A model generated the notes under the pieces. That model did not search any database. It was not told the origin of the DNA and was given only the letters and a program-made list of their open reading frames with translations. A DNA stretch of 28,680 nucleotides from a virus. The stretch is from the IMG/VR virus record IMGVR_UViG_3300019132_000067, positions 1 to 28,680 of that record; one strand, given 5' to 3'. Both the position numbers and the translations under genes were made by a program. Below, piece after piece: positions 5,861 through 14,389 of the stretch; the stretch's first letter is position 1; every line of letters begins with the position of its first letter.

Positions 5861-7151
5861 GCTTCCGCCGAAGCTGATCCCGGTCTTCTCGGGAGAGGCG
5901 GATGTCAGAGGCGCATACGGCGGTCGCGGTTCGGGTAAGACCCGCAGCTTCGCCAAGATGACGGCTGTGCGCGGGTATATGTGGAGCAAGGCGGACCGCG
6001 AGGGCATCTTGCTCTGCGGCCGGCAGTTCATGAACTCGCTGGACGATTCCAGCTTGGAAGAGATCAAGGCCGCGATCCGGTCGGAACCCTGGCTGGATGC
6101 TCATTACGAGATCGGAGAGAAGTACGTTCGCACGAAGGACGGACGGATCTCCTACAAGTTCACCGGGCTTGACCGGAACATTGATAGCGTCAAGTCGAAG
6201 TCGCGCATTCTGCTCTGTTGGGTGGATGAGGCGGAGCCTGTCACTGAAGAGGCGTGGCAAAAGCTCATTCCAACGCTTCGTGAAGAGGATAGCGAGCTTT
6301 GGGTGACGTGGAACCCGGAGCGCCGCAACAGTCCGACACACAAGCGCTTCCGCGAGGCGAAGGACCCTCGCATGAAGGTCGTAGAGCTGAATTGGCGGGA
6401 TAACCCGTGGTTCCCGGCAAGCCTCGACCGCAAGCGGCTCAAGGACAAAGAAGAGCGCCCTGACAGCTACGAGCACATTTGGGAAGGCGACTTTGTGACT
6501 GTGGTTGAGGGCGCGTATTATGCGAGCCATCTCACGAAGGCGAAGGAAGAGGGTCGCATTGGCCGGGTTGCGGCTGACCCGCTGATGACGCTCCGGGCCT
6601 TTGTCGATATTGGCGGCACGGGCGCAAGGGCTGATGCATTCGCGATCTGGATTGTTCAATTCGTGGGCAAGGAAATCCGCGTTCTGGACTACTACGAGGC
6701 GGTTGGACAGCCGTTAGAGGCGCATCTGAATTGGATGCGCGGTCGCGGCTACACGTCGGACAGGTGCCAAATCTGGCTGCCGCATGACGGTGCGTCGAAC
6801 GACAAGGTTTATGACGTTTCTTATGAGAGCGCGTTGAGCGCCGCTGGCTACACGGTGACCGTGGTCCCGAACCAGGGCAAGGGCGCTGCCGCCAAGCGGA
6901 TCGAGGCGGCGCGGCGCATCTTCCCGGCCGTCTGGTTCAACGAGAGCACGACGGAAGCCGGGCGTGCTGCTCTTGGCTGGTATCACGAGAAGCGGGATGC
7001 GGAGCGAGGCATTGGCCTGGGCCCGGAGCACGACTGGTCATCGCATGGGGCCGATGCTTTCGGCCTGATGGCCGTCGCTTATGAAGAGCCGCGTGTTGAG
7101 CGTGAGAAAAAGTTGAGGCCGCGCCCAATGGGCGGCTGGATGGGTGCTTGA
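5841..7151 (+). CDS. Terminase large subunit (packaging ATPase/nuclease)
   Basis: A 436-residue DNA-packaging motor that docks on the portal and cuts concatemers. The ATPase domain shows Walker A 'GGRGSGKT' at 27-34 and Walker B 'ILLCWVDEAE' at 123-132, with 'TWNPE' at 156-160 as coupling motif. The RNase H-like nuclease domain has acidic residues in 'FVDIGGTG' (D256), 'WLPHDG' (D316) and 'SHGADAFG' (D405). Length and motifs fit the PBSX/P22-type group. The start overlaps the small subunit gene and the stop touches the portal start (TGATG). The position matches P22 gene 2. Confidence 0.95.
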   Translation: MATAKIELPPKLIPVFSGEADVRGAYGGRGSGKTRSFAKMTAVRGYMWSKADREGILLCGRQFMNSLDDSSLEEIKAAIRSEPWLDAHYEIGEKYVRTKDGRISYKFTGLDRNIDSVKSKSRILLCWVDEAEPVTEEAWQKLIPTLREEDSELWVTWNPERRNSPTHKRFREAKDPRMKVVELNWRDNPWFPASLDRKRLKDKEERPDSYEHIWEGDFVTVVEGAYYASHLTKAKEEGRIGRVAADPLMTLRAFVDIGGTGARADAFAIWIVQFVGKEIRVLDYYEAVGQPLEAHLNWMRGRGYTSDRCQIWLPHDGASNDKVYDVSYESALSAAGYTVTVVPNQGKGAAAKRIEAARRIFPAVWFNESTTEAGRAALGWYHEKRDAERGIGLGPEHDWSSHGADAFGLMAVAYEEPRVEREKKLRPRPMGGWMGA

Positions 7152-9277
7152 TGGCTGACGATCAGAACACCACGGCGAAGTCGGATGAGACCGGCGACGC
7201 GGATTTTCTGAAGGAAGCCCGCGAGCGCTATGACCGCGCGCGTCAACGCGAACTCAGCAACGTTGCCGAGGCTTATGAGGATCTTGAGTTTCGAGCAGGC
7301 GAGCAATGGGACAATGAAGCCAAGAAGGCGCGGGCTGATCGTCCTTGCCTGACCATTAACCGCATTCCGCAGTTCGTGCGCCAAGTCACGGGCGACATGC
7401 GGCAGATGAAGCCGGCCATCAAGGTCGTGCCGGTCGACAACAAGGGCGATCCCGAGACGGCGGAAGTCCAGGCGGGCATGATCCGCTATATCGAGAACCG
7501 TTCGGATGCGCCTGCTGTGTACTTCCAGGCTGCCGATAGCCAGGTCGCCTGTGGCGTTGGCGCGTGGCGTGTGCTGACCGAATACGCGGATGACAGCACG
7601 TTCAATCAGGAGCTGCGAATTGCTCCGATTGAGGACGCTGTTGCGGTCATGTGGGACCCGGACGCGGTTTTGCCGACGCGCGAGGACGCCATGTGGTGCT
7701 TCGTGCCGGTCGATATGACCCGCGCGGCCTTCAAGGCCAAATACCCGAACGCCAGCGTCGAGAGCTTCGACGGTGGTGAGCACCAAGCGACGTTCACCGA
7801 TTGGTACGGGGACGATTACGTTCGGGTTGCGGAGTACTGGTACAAGAAGCCGGCCAAGCGCTTGTTGGCCTTGTCGCCCGATGGATCGGTTGTCGATCTG
7901 ACCGATGCGGAGCCGCAGGAGATCGAGCTAGCGAAGGCGGAAGGCGCTCGGATCGAGTGGCGGGATAGTTACAAGGTTTGCCGGGCCATCATCTCGGCAA
8001 GTGAAGTGCTGGAGCCGCATACCGAATGGCCGGGGCGCTATATCCCGATTGTGCCGGTGTGGGGCGAAGAAATCAGGATCGGCCGCAAGATCGTCCGTCA
8101 TGGCATCGTGCGCTACGCCAAAGATCCGCAGCGCATGTACAACTACTTCCGCTCGGCTCAGACGGAGGTGATCGCACTCCAGCCGAAAGCGCCGTTCATT
8201 GGGACGGAAAAGCAGTTCCAGCAGTATCAAGACGTTTGGGAAACGGCGAACACCGCGAACCATCCGTATTTGGTGTACACGCCGGACGGCGCAGCTCCCC
8301 CGCCTCAACGGGTTCCGCCGCCTGTCTCGTCTCAGGGCATCGATGAGGGCGTTGCTCTTGCCGCCGAGGACATGAAGGCGGTCACCGGCATTTATGACGC
8401 TTCGCTCGGGGCCAAGTCGAACGAGAGCAGTGGCAAGGCCATTCTGGCCCGGCAACGGGAAGGCGACACGGGCACATACGTCTATATCGACAACTTTGCC
8501 CGCGCGATCCGTTACACCGGCAAGATCCTGATCGACCTGATCCCGAAGGTCTACGATACGGCCCGTACCATTCGGATCATCGGAGAGGATGGCAAGGTTG
8601 ATGTGGTGGACATCAACAAGCCGCAGGGGCTGGCTGAAGACGGAGAAACGACCATCTACAAGAACGATGTGACGGTCGGTTCCTACGATGTCGTTCTGGA
8701 AATGGGGCCGAGCTACAATACGCGGCGCGAGGAAGCCAAGGAGGGGATGACAGCCTTCCTGCAATCGGCTCCCGACACTGCGCCGTTGATCATCGATCTG
8801 ATCGCCAAGGCGCAAGATTGGCCAATGGCGAACGAGATTGCCGAGCGTCTGGAAGCGGTTTTACCGCCACAGATCAAGGCGCTGAAAGCCGAGAAAGAGG
8901 GCAAGCCTCTTCCGCCCGAAATGGCCCCGCCGCCTCCCGACCCGTTGCAGGAGCTGGAAGTGGCCGGCAAGCAGCTCGACATCCGCAAGAAAGAGCTTGA
9001 GGTGGCGGAAAAGGAAATGGCCCTTCTAGCGCCATCCGCGCCTGTCGGGGCTCAGCAACCCGCTCCAACGGCGAATGCCGCTCCTGAGCCAAATGCGGGG
9101 CGCGTGGAGGCTATCGAAGCGGCAGTGATCGAGTTGCAGGGCGTCGTTTCGCAGATCGTGGCGCTGCTACAGCCGCCACCGATGCCGCAAGCGCCCGAGA
9201 TGACCATGCAGCAGCCGCCTTCGGGCGGCTCTTTTGTTTCCGAGATCCCGCCGGAGCAGCAGTCTCCGGTGATGTGA
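7151..9277 (+). CDS. P22-type portal protein
   Basis: A 708-residue portal, very close in length to P22 gp1 (725). It forms the dodecameric ring at one capsid vertex through which DNA enters and leaves. N-terminal features such as 'FRAGEQWDNEAKKARADRPC' and 'LTINRIPQFVRQVTGDMRQ' are characteristic of P22-like portals. The C-terminal 150 residues are rich in Pro, Gln, Ala and Glu, the coiled-coil barrel region. I chose ATG 7151, overlapping the terminase stop, over a TTG at 7148. The extreme 3' end of the gene contains a terminator-like hairpin at 9213-9230. The position matches P22 gene 1. Confidence 0.93.
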   Translation: MADDQNTTAKSDETGDADFLKEARERYDRARQRELSNVAEAYEDLEFRAGEQWDNEAKKARADRPCLTINRIPQFVRQVTGDMRQMKPAIKVVPVDNKGDPETAEVQAGMIRYIENRSDAPAVYFQAADSQVACGVGAWRVLTEYADDSTFNQELRIAPIEDAVAVMWDPDAVLPTREDAMWCFVPVDMTRAAFKAKYPNASVESFDGGEHQATFTDWYGDDYVRVAEYWYKKPAKRLLALSPDGSVVDLTDAEPQEIELAKAEGARIEWRDSYKVCRAIISASEVLEPHTEWPGRYIPIVPVWGEEIRIGRKIVRHGIVRYAKDPQRMYNYFRSAQTEVIALQPKAPFIGTEKQFQQYQDVWETANTANHPYLVYTPDGAAPPPQRVPPPVSSQGIDEGVALAAEDMKAVTGIYDASLGAKSNESSGKAILARQREGDTGTYVYIDNFARAIRYTGKILIDLIPKVYDTARTIRIIGEDGKVDVVDINKPQGLAEDGETTIYKNDVTVGSYDVVLEMGPSYNTRREEAKEGMTAFLQSAPDTAPLIIDLIAKAQDWPMANEIAERLEAVLPPQIKALKAEKEGKPLPPEMAPPPPDPLQELEVAGKQLDIRKKELEVAEKEMALLAPSAPVGAQQPAPTANAAPEPNAGRVEAIEAAVIELQGVVSQIVALLQPPPMPQAPEMTMQQPPSGGSFVSEIPPEQQSPVM
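9213..9236 (+). terminator. Terminator-like hairpin inside 3' end of portal gene
   Basis: A perfect 7-bp stem AGCCGCC/GGCGGCT (9213-9219 with 9224-9230) with TTCG loop, followed by CTTTTG. It lies about 45 bases before the portal stop, so translating ribosomes would disrupt it. It is nearly the same as the hairpin at 9324-9341. Confidence 0.45.
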
Positions 9278-9323
9278 GCTTCGCGCAGGCAGTCGCACAA
9301 CGTGGCTGCCGCGACGATGAACG

Positions 9324-9350
9324 GCCGTCCTTCGGGGCGGCTTTTTCTTT
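9324..9350 (+). terminator. Intrinsic-terminator-like hairpin before scaffold gene
   Basis: A 7-bp stem GCCGTCC/GGGCGGC (9324-9330 with 9335-9341, one G-U pair) with TTCG loop, then TTTTTCTTT. It sits in the 82-base gap between portal and scaffold and ends 10 bases before ATG 9360. That is inside the late operon, so it should reduce downstream expression unless polymerase is antiterminated. Confidence 0.65.
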
Positions 9351-9359
9351 GTGAGAACC

Positions 9360-10205
9360 ATGCAAGAGGATGACAACCTGACCGCCGAGCAGGCCACCGA
9401 GGGTGTGCCAGCCGAAAGCGAAGCGTCTGAGGCTAAAGCCGAGGAAAACACCGAGGCCGTAGCCAATACAGAGACAGAGGCCGGCGCGCAGACTGACGAG
9501 CAGGATGCGGACGGCGACGAAGACTCCGAAGAGGACAAGCCGAAAAAGCCGTCGCGCTATCAGCGTTTGAAGCGCGACCGTGATGCGCTCGCCCAAGAAG
9601 TTGCCGAGTTGCGCCGTCGCACTGAAGCAGGCGGCCAGGGGGCAACGGATCAAGCGAGCATCGATCGGCTTGTAGAGGCCGAAATCGGCGCTCCTCCGCA
9701 GGAAAAGGACTACCCGGATTACCTCGCCTTCGAGCGCGCCATGACGGCCTATGAAGCCGCCAAGGTGCTCGTTACTCGCGAGGTGAAGCGCAATGCTCAA
9801 TCGGCTCAAGCCGACCAGGAGCGGCGCGCACGCGAATTGTTGGCGGATTACGAGGATTATCGACGGGATCTGGCGAAGGCCATTCCCGACCTGGAACCGA
9901 CCCTCAAGAACGCGAATATCCCGGTCAGTCGCGTCGTCGAAAACCTGATCCTCGAAACCGGGGAGAAGGGTCCGCTGATCGCCTATCATCTGGCGAAGAA
10001 CCCGGCCAAGGCCGCCGATCTGAACGCGATGAGCCCGCTTGCGGCTGCCCGCGAGATTGGACGCCTTGAGGCCAAGCTGTCTCTGCCGAAACCCAACACC
10101 ACAACCAAGGCTCCACCTCCGACTTCGCCGCCGAAAGGCGGGGCCACGCCATCCAATCCCGAAATGGAGCTGGATGCGTGGATCAAGAAGAAGTACGGGC
10201 GCTGA
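9360..10205 (+). CDS. Capsid scaffolding protein (P22 gp8-like)
   Basis: A 281-residue protein of scaffold character lying between portal and coat, as P22 gene 8 (303 residues) does. The first 70 residues are strongly acidic and low in complexity. A charged helical region follows ('RYQRLKRDRDALAQEVAELR' and several Lys/Glu/Arg-rich helices). The C-terminus is basic ('MELDAWIKKKYGR'), like the coat-binding end of P22 scaffold. It would direct coat assembly and then leave. I chose ATG 9360; a GTG at 9351 is the alternative. Neither has a strong Shine-Dalgarno, and the start follows closely after a terminator-like hairpin. Confidence 0.8.
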   Translation: MQEDDNLTAEQATEGVPAESEASEAKAEENTEAVANTETEAGAQTDEQDADGDEDSEEDKPKKPSRYQRLKRDRDALAQEVAELRRRTEAGGQGATDQASIDRLVEAEIGAPPQEKDYPDYLAFERAMTAYEAAKVLVTREVKRNAQSAQADQERRARELLADYEDYRRDLAKAIPDLEPTLKNANIPVSRVVENLILETGEKGPLIAYHLAKNPAKAADLNAMSPLAAAREIGRLEAKLSLPKPNTTTKAPPPTSPPKGGATPSNPEMELDAWIKKKYGR

Positions 10206-10233
10206 AGCCATCTCTTAGAAAGCATCAGCAGAG

Positions 10234-11463
10234 ATGAGCAACAACCTCATTACGACTTCGATCTTCGCCAAGGCAGCGGTGAAGATCCTCGACAACGAGC
10301 TTGTCATGGGCTCCCGCGTCTATCGCGGCCATGAAAGCGACTTTGACAAGAAGGTGAACGGCTACGAGCCGGGGCAGACGATCTCCGTCCGCAAGCCCAA
10401 CCAGTTCAAGGTCCGTAAGGGTGCCACTGCCTCCAATCAAGACATCGTTGAGGGCAGCACGACCATCACCGTCAACAAGCAGATCGGCGTGGATTTTAAG
10501 CTCACTTCGGTTGAGCGGACCATGCACATCACGGAGCTTGCCGAGCGGGTGATCAAGCCGGCGATGGTCCCCTTGGCCAACGAGATCGACCGCGACCTTC
10601 ACACCTTGGCGATGACCAACTTCTATAACTGGGTTGGCACGCCGGGCGGCGCTCTCGACAGCTACTCCAAGTGGCTGAAGGGACCGCAGCGTCTGAAGGA
10701 AATGGCCGTCCCGATGGATGACGTGGCCGGTGTCATTTCGCCGGCAGACGAAGCATCTCTTCTCGGCTCCCTGTCGAGCACCTATGTCCAGCAGATCGCA
10801 TCCAGCGCGATCCGCGAGGGCGCGGTGGGCCGTCTGGCGTCGGTCGATACCTACGTGACCCAGAACGCTCCGGTTCTGACCACGGGCAGCCGCACGAATG
10901 GTCTGGTCAATGGTGCCAGCCAGGCGGTGACCTATGATGCGGCACAGGCCAAGAAGTGGGGGCAAACCCTCAACGCCGATGGCTTGGGCGCTTCGGCCAC
11001 CATCAAGGCCGGTGAAGTGTTCACTATCGCGGAGGTGTACGCCGTCAATCCGGTCACGAAGCAAGTGCTGCCCTATTTGCAGCAGTTCGTGGTCACGGAG
11101 GATGTCACCGCAGATGGCAGCGGCGCTGCAACGCTGTCCATTCAGCCGGCGATCATCACGACCGGTGCGTTCCAGACGGTCTCTGCCGCTCCTGCCGACA
11201 ACGCGGTCATCACTTGGGTGGGTTCTGCCTCGCAGAATTATCAGCAGAACCTCATCTTCCACCGCAACGCTCTGTCGCTTGTGGTGGTCCCGCTGGTGAT
11301 GCCGGACGGCGCGACAGGCGGCGCTCGCGAGAGCTACAAGAACCTCTCGGTTCGCGTTCAGCCGTACTATGACGGCACGAACGACGTGAGCAATTGGCGT
11401 CTTGATGTGCTCTACGGCTGCGCGGCCATCGATCCGCGCCTCGGCACCCGTATCAACGGCTGA
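10234..11463 (+). CDS. Major capsid protein (P22 coat family)
   Basis: A 409-residue coat protein. The N-terminus ('NNLITTSIFAKAAVKILDNE') and the block 'VNGYEPGQTISVRKP' followed by 'GVDFKLTSVERTM' match the P22 coat family (P22 gp5 is 430 residues; HK97-like fold with an inserted domain). The segment after about residue 220 (Val/Thr/Ala-rich, 'TKQVLPYLQQFVVTEDVTAD') corresponds in position to the inserted beta domain. It forms the icosahedral shell on the scaffold. The ribosome site is weak (GCAGAG), unusual for the most abundant phage protein. A terminator-like hairpin follows 13 bases after the stop. Confidence 0.93.
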   Translation: MSNNLITTSIFAKAAVKILDNELVMGSRVYRGHESDFDKKVNGYEPGQTISVRKPNQFKVRKGATASNQDIVEGSTTITVNKQIGVDFKLTSVERTMHITELAERVIKPAMVPLANEIDRDLHTLAMTNFYNWVGTPGGALDSYSKWLKGPQRLKEMAVPMDDVAGVISPADEASLLGSLSSTYVQQIASSAIREGAVGRLASVDTYVTQNAPVLTTGSRTNGLVNGASQAVTYDAAQAKKWGQTLNADGLGASATIKAGEVFTIAEVYAVNPVTKQVLPYLQQFVVTEDVTADGSGAATLSIQPAIITTGAFQTVSAAPADNAVITWVGSASQNYQQNLIFHRNALSLVVVPLVMPDGATGGARESYKNLSVRVQPYYDGTNDVSNWRLDVLYGCAAIDPRLGTRING

Positions 11464-11473
11464 TGATGCCGAC

Positions 11474-11502
11474 AAAGGGGAGGGCTCCGGCTCTCCCCTT
11501 TT
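11474..11502 (+). terminator. Intrinsic-terminator-like hairpin after coat gene
   Basis: A 9-bp GC stem (11477-11485 with 11490-11498, loop TCCG), extendable by three A-T pairs to 11474-11501 and ending in TTTT. It lies between the coat gene and ATG 11520. Partial termination here would boost coat relative to the downstream tail genes. Confidence 0.65.
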
Positions 11503-11519
11503 GCATTCTGGAGCATCGC

Positions 11520-11792
11520 ATGAGCCCGAACACCATTCCGACGTGGGGCTATCACCCCAAGGAGCCGGCGCGCATCTTCCATCTTAGCGAGGGCGAAAGC
11601 CTTCCCGAAGGATGGGCCGACACGCCGGCTGCGTTTGTCAAAGACGCCACGAGCGACGATCGATCGGATGCCGTTCGCCTGAAGGGCGCTGATGCGGCCA
11701 CGGCCGGCAAACCTCGCAACGTTCCTCCAGCCTATCGAGGCAAGCCCGAAGGGGCGCTTTGGCTCGAAGGCTACGACAGCGTTCAGAAGTAA
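11520..11792 (+). CDS. Small virion-module protein of unknown function, 90 aa
   Basis: ATG 11520 has GGAG 7-10 bases upstream; an in-frame ATG at 11463 would run through the terminator stem and is rejected. The sequence contains 'WGYHPKEPARIFHLSEGE' and 'LPEGWADTPAAF', a pattern found in short proteins encoded next to phage coat genes. The end has 'VPPAYRGKPEGALWLEGYD'. It lies between coat and the gp4-like gene, where P22 has no counterpart. Its role is unknown, perhaps decoration or connector assembly. Confidence 0.65.
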   Translation: MSPNTIPTWGYHPKEPARIFHLSEGESLPEGWADTPAAFVKDATSDDRSDAVRLKGADAATAGKPRNVPPAYRGKPEGALWLEGYDSVQK

Positions 11793-11803
11793 GGCTTTGG
11801 CGC

Positions 11804-12190
11804 ATGACGAGCCGCACCGATCTGATCAAGATGGCCCTTCAGCACGTGAAGGCTGTGGCGGCTGGACAGCCCGTCAGCGCAGAGGACAATCAACTTGTGT
11901 CGGATCGCCTAGCCGGGATCTTCGCAGAACTGGCGGCGCGAGAGATTTGCTATGTGCCTGATCTGGACGATGTGCCGGATGAGTGGGCCGAAGCACTGAG
12001 CCTGATCGTCGCGAAGCACGTTGCCCCTGCATTTGGCCTGGCTGGCTCCGAGTTGTCCGACATCGTAGCGCTTGCCGGCGACGCAGAGGGGCGCTTGCGC
12101 GTGATGACCCGCAAGAACGGTACGGGCCGTCCTCTCGGAATTGATCCAGCATTGCGCTCCCGGCGTCTTGCGGGAACGTGGCGGTCCTGA
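11804..12190 (+). CDS. Probable P22 gp4-like head-tail adaptor
   Basis: A 128-residue, mainly helical protein ('MTSRTDLIKMALQHVKAVAA' at the start, 'LVSDRLAGIFAELAAREICY', 'DEWAEALSLIVAKHVAPAFG'). It is encoded between coat and the gp10-like gene, the place of P22 gene 4 (166 residues), whose product plugs onto the portal and begins the tail. ATG 11804 is chosen because in-frame starts further upstream would overlap the preceding gene. The stop overlaps the next ATG by one base. Assignment rests on position and fold style more than on clear sequence identity. Confidence 0.6.
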   Translation: MTSRTDLIKMALQHVKAVAAGQPVSAEDNQLVSDRLAGIFAELAAREICYVPDLDDVPDEWAEALSLIVAKHVAPAFGLAGSELSDIVALAGDAEGRLRVMTRKNGTGRPLGIDPALRSRRLAGTWRS

Positions 12191-13608
12191 TGCCCGCGCT
12201 GACGTTTCCCCTCAATTCATCGCCGGGCCTTGAGCCGCAGGAGAGCGGCGGGCGCTTGATCAACTGCTATGCCGAGAAGCTGAACGATGGCCGGATCATC
12301 CGTCGCCGCGTCCCCGGTTTGCGGCAGTTGTTCGACATTACCGGCCGCTCGCATTGTCGGGGCTTTTTGGAGGTCAACGGCACCCTGATCGTTGTTCTTG
12401 ATGATCGGGTCTACACGGTCACGGAAGCAAGCGGGATCTACACCGTCTTGGATCGGGGGGCGTTACCTGGCAGCGGCCCGGTTACCCTGGCACGGAACAA
12501 CAAGACGCCAACACCCGATATTGCCTGTGTGGCTGATGGCATCGCCTATGTGTTGTCCTTGTCAGGGGCTCCGGCCAACTATCCTGACAATGATGTGGGC
12601 TCGCCCAACGCCGTCACCTCAATCGATGGCTATTTCGTGTTCACCTATGGCGATGCGCGGGCGCGTTCGTCGGGTTTGAACGATACAGCCATCAATACCC
12701 TGGATTATGCCTTTGCGGAGTCGAAGCCGGACGGCCTCTTTCGTCCTGTGTCGTTCCGCCGTGAGCTGTACCTGATGGGCTCCGGCACCATCGAGGTATG
12801 GCGCAACACGGGCAATGCTACGGGCTTCCCGTTCTCGTTCCTCGATACCATTCCGAGGGGCCTTGCCGGGCCCTATGCGGTTGCCGGCTTTGAGGATGGC
12901 TGGACCAACACCCTAATTTGGGTCGGTGATGACAGTATCGTCTACCAACTCAACGGGTACACCCCCACGCGGATCTCCACGCACGCCGTGGAGCGCATGA
13001 TTGAGGCTCTGGAGGACAAGAGCGATCTGCAAGCCTCCGTCTTCATGGTTTCGGGGCATGCCTTCTGGGCGCTGTCTTCAGGCGCATGGACGTGGGTTTA
13101 TGACCTGACAACGGGCGCATGGCACGAGCGCAAGTCCTACGGGGTTAGCCGCTGGCGTGGGTCTCAGTCCGTCAAAGCCTTCGGTAAGTGGCTCGTAGGA
13201 GACCTGGCGTCCGGAAAGGTGTTTGAGGCCCGTGAGGATTATTACCGGGAAGGCAACGATCCGATCCCGGTTCGTTTGGTCACCCAAAGCGTTGGAGATT
13301 TCCCGAACCGGACGGCGGCAACCCGGCTCGATCTTGACCTTGTGGCCGGCACCGGGGCAGCGGCTGGCCTCGATCCCATCGAGACGGCCCCGAAGGTGTC
13401 GATCTCCTGGTCGTTGGATGGGGGTTATACCTTCACCCAACCCATCTTACGCGAAATCGGCGCGCAAGGCCGGTCAATGACGCGCATTTCGGTGAACCGG
13501 CTGGGGCTCATTCAGCCGGCAGGTTTCTGCGTCGCCATCGAATGTTCCGACCCGGTGCATTTTGGGGTGACGGGCGCACATCTCGACGCACTGCCGAGGG
13601 CAAAGTAA
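12190..13608 (+). CDS. P22 gp10-like packaged-DNA stabilisation / tail hub protein
   Basis: A 472-residue protein, the same length as P22 gp10. The N-terminus 'ALTFPLNSSPGLEPQESGG' and the phrase 'LINCYAEKL' followed by a beta-rich body with repeated 'G.L.VV', 'GYFVFTYGDAR', 'LYLMGSGTIEVWRNTG' and 'LIWVGDDSIVYQLNG' are typical of this family. The protein extends the tail tube below gp4 and holds the DNA in. ATG 12190 overlaps the upstream stop; a GTG at 12178 is possible. The gene directly after it in P22 encodes the tail needle, but here it is a macro-domain protein. Confidence 0.9.
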   Translation: MPALTFPLNSSPGLEPQESGGRLINCYAEKLNDGRIIRRRVPGLRQLFDITGRSHCRGFLEVNGTLIVVLDDRVYTVTEASGIYTVLDRGALPGSGPVTLARNNKTPTPDIACVADGIAYVLSLSGAPANYPDNDVGSPNAVTSIDGYFVFTYGDARARSSGLNDTAINTLDYAFAESKPDGLFRPVSFRRELYLMGSGTIEVWRNTGNATGFPFSFLDTIPRGLAGPYAVAGFEDGWTNTLIWVGDDSIVYQLNGYTPTRISTHAVERMIEALEDKSDLQASVFMVSGHAFWALSSGAWTWVYDLTTGAWHERKSYGVSRWRGSQSVKAFGKWLVGDLASGKVFEAREDYYREGNDPIPVRLVTQSVGDFPNRTAATRLDLDLVAGTGAAAGLDPIETAPKVSISWSLDGGYTFTQPILREIGAQGRSMTRISVNRLGLIQPAGFCVAIECSDPVHFGVTGAHLDALPRAK

Positions 13609-14165
13609 TGAAGATCACGATCCGCGACACTAATCCGGCGTTCGCGGCAGCGTGGACCTTTGATTTGCCGGGCGTTGTGGTGGAGCACGGCTCCATTCTG
13701 GATGTGATCTGCGACGCCTTTGTGAGTCCGGCTAATTCGTTCGGTTTCATGGACGGCGGAGTGGATTATGCCTATTCGGCCTATATGGGCTGGCATGTGC
13801 AAGCCGCAGTTCAACGCGAAATAGCTAAGATGCCGTTCGGTGAACTGCTTGTCGGACAGGCCCTTGTGATACCGACCGGCTACGACCGCGCTCCGCATCT
13901 CATTTGCGCCCCCACTATGCGCATTCCAAGGCGCATCACTGACCCTGCGGATGTCATGTTGGCGACCAGAGCGGCCGTTTCCGCGGCCCTTGAGCGTGGA
14001 TTGGAACACATCGCCTTCCCCGGCATGGGGACTGGCTGTGGTGGATTGCCGTTTGACATAGCTTCAAAGGCCATGCGCGCGGGCATCGAAACCGCCCTCG
14101 CGCCTCTCCCTCCGCCGCAGACGTGGCGTGAGGCCCAAGAGAGGCATTCCCTACTCATAGGCTAA
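13608..14165 (+). CDS. Macro-domain (ADP-ribose-binding) protein
   Basis: A 185-residue protein that is almost entirely one macro domain. The ligand loop is 'DAFVSPANSFGFMDGGVDYA' at 36-55 (Asn43 and the GGVD segment), followed by 'GQALVIPTGYDRAPHLICAP' at 83-102 and the second loop 'FPGMGTGCGGLPF' at 137-149. Macro domains bind ADP-ribose, and some remove it from protein or DNA. ATG 13608 overlaps the gp10-like stop (TAATG), so it is translated with the virion genes. No catalytic assignment can be made from sequence reading alone. I recall similar 'SPANSFGFMDGG' proteins from other phages, but not an established role. Confidence 0.88.
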   Translation: MKITIRDTNPAFAAAWTFDLPGVVVEHGSILDVICDAFVSPANSFGFMDGGVDYAYSAYMGWHVQAAVQREIAKMPFGELLVGQALVIPTGYDRAPHLICAPTMRIPRRITDPADVMLATRAAVSAALERGLEHIAFPGMGTGCGGLPFDIASKAMRAGIETALAPLPPPQTWREAQERHSLLIG

Positions 14166-14167
14166 AG

Positions 14168-14377
14168 ATGACCACAAAAGTTTTGCCGCTCCCGTCCGCG
14201 CAAGCACCTGTTGCCGAGCCGGGCAGCGGACGCATGGACGCGACTTGGTATCGTCAGCTCAACTCTCTCGAACGGGCCGTGCGTGAGCTGCAACAGAATG
14301 TCGAGACGCTGCGGCAAGCTTTGAACGAGGCCCGGCAGAATCCGACGACCGCTTACCCACCCATTTCCTCTTTCTAA
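14168..14377 (+). CDS. Small coiled-coil virion-module protein, 69 aa
   Basis: ATG 14168 lies two bases after the macro gene stop. The first 20 residues are Pro/Ala-rich. Then comes 'MDATWYRQLNSLERAVRELQ', leading into a coiled coil to about residue 55 (heptad-like Leu/Val spacing), and a short tail 'YPPISSF'. The gene sits where P22 carries genes 26 (needle) and 14. A short trimeric plug or needle stub is conceivable. No homology to P22 gp26 (233 residues) is visible to me. Confidence 0.6.
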   Translation: MTTKVLPLPSAQAPVAEPGSGRMDATWYRQLNSLERAVRELQQNVETLRQALNEARQNPTTAYPPISSF

Positions 14378-14389
14378 GGGACCTGACCC

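Noticed and set aside
10225-11475. A 416-codon minus-strand open frame
   Set aside because: It is exactly antisense to the coat protein gene. Long antisense frames are common in GC-rich coding DNA, and no ribosome site or domain supports it.
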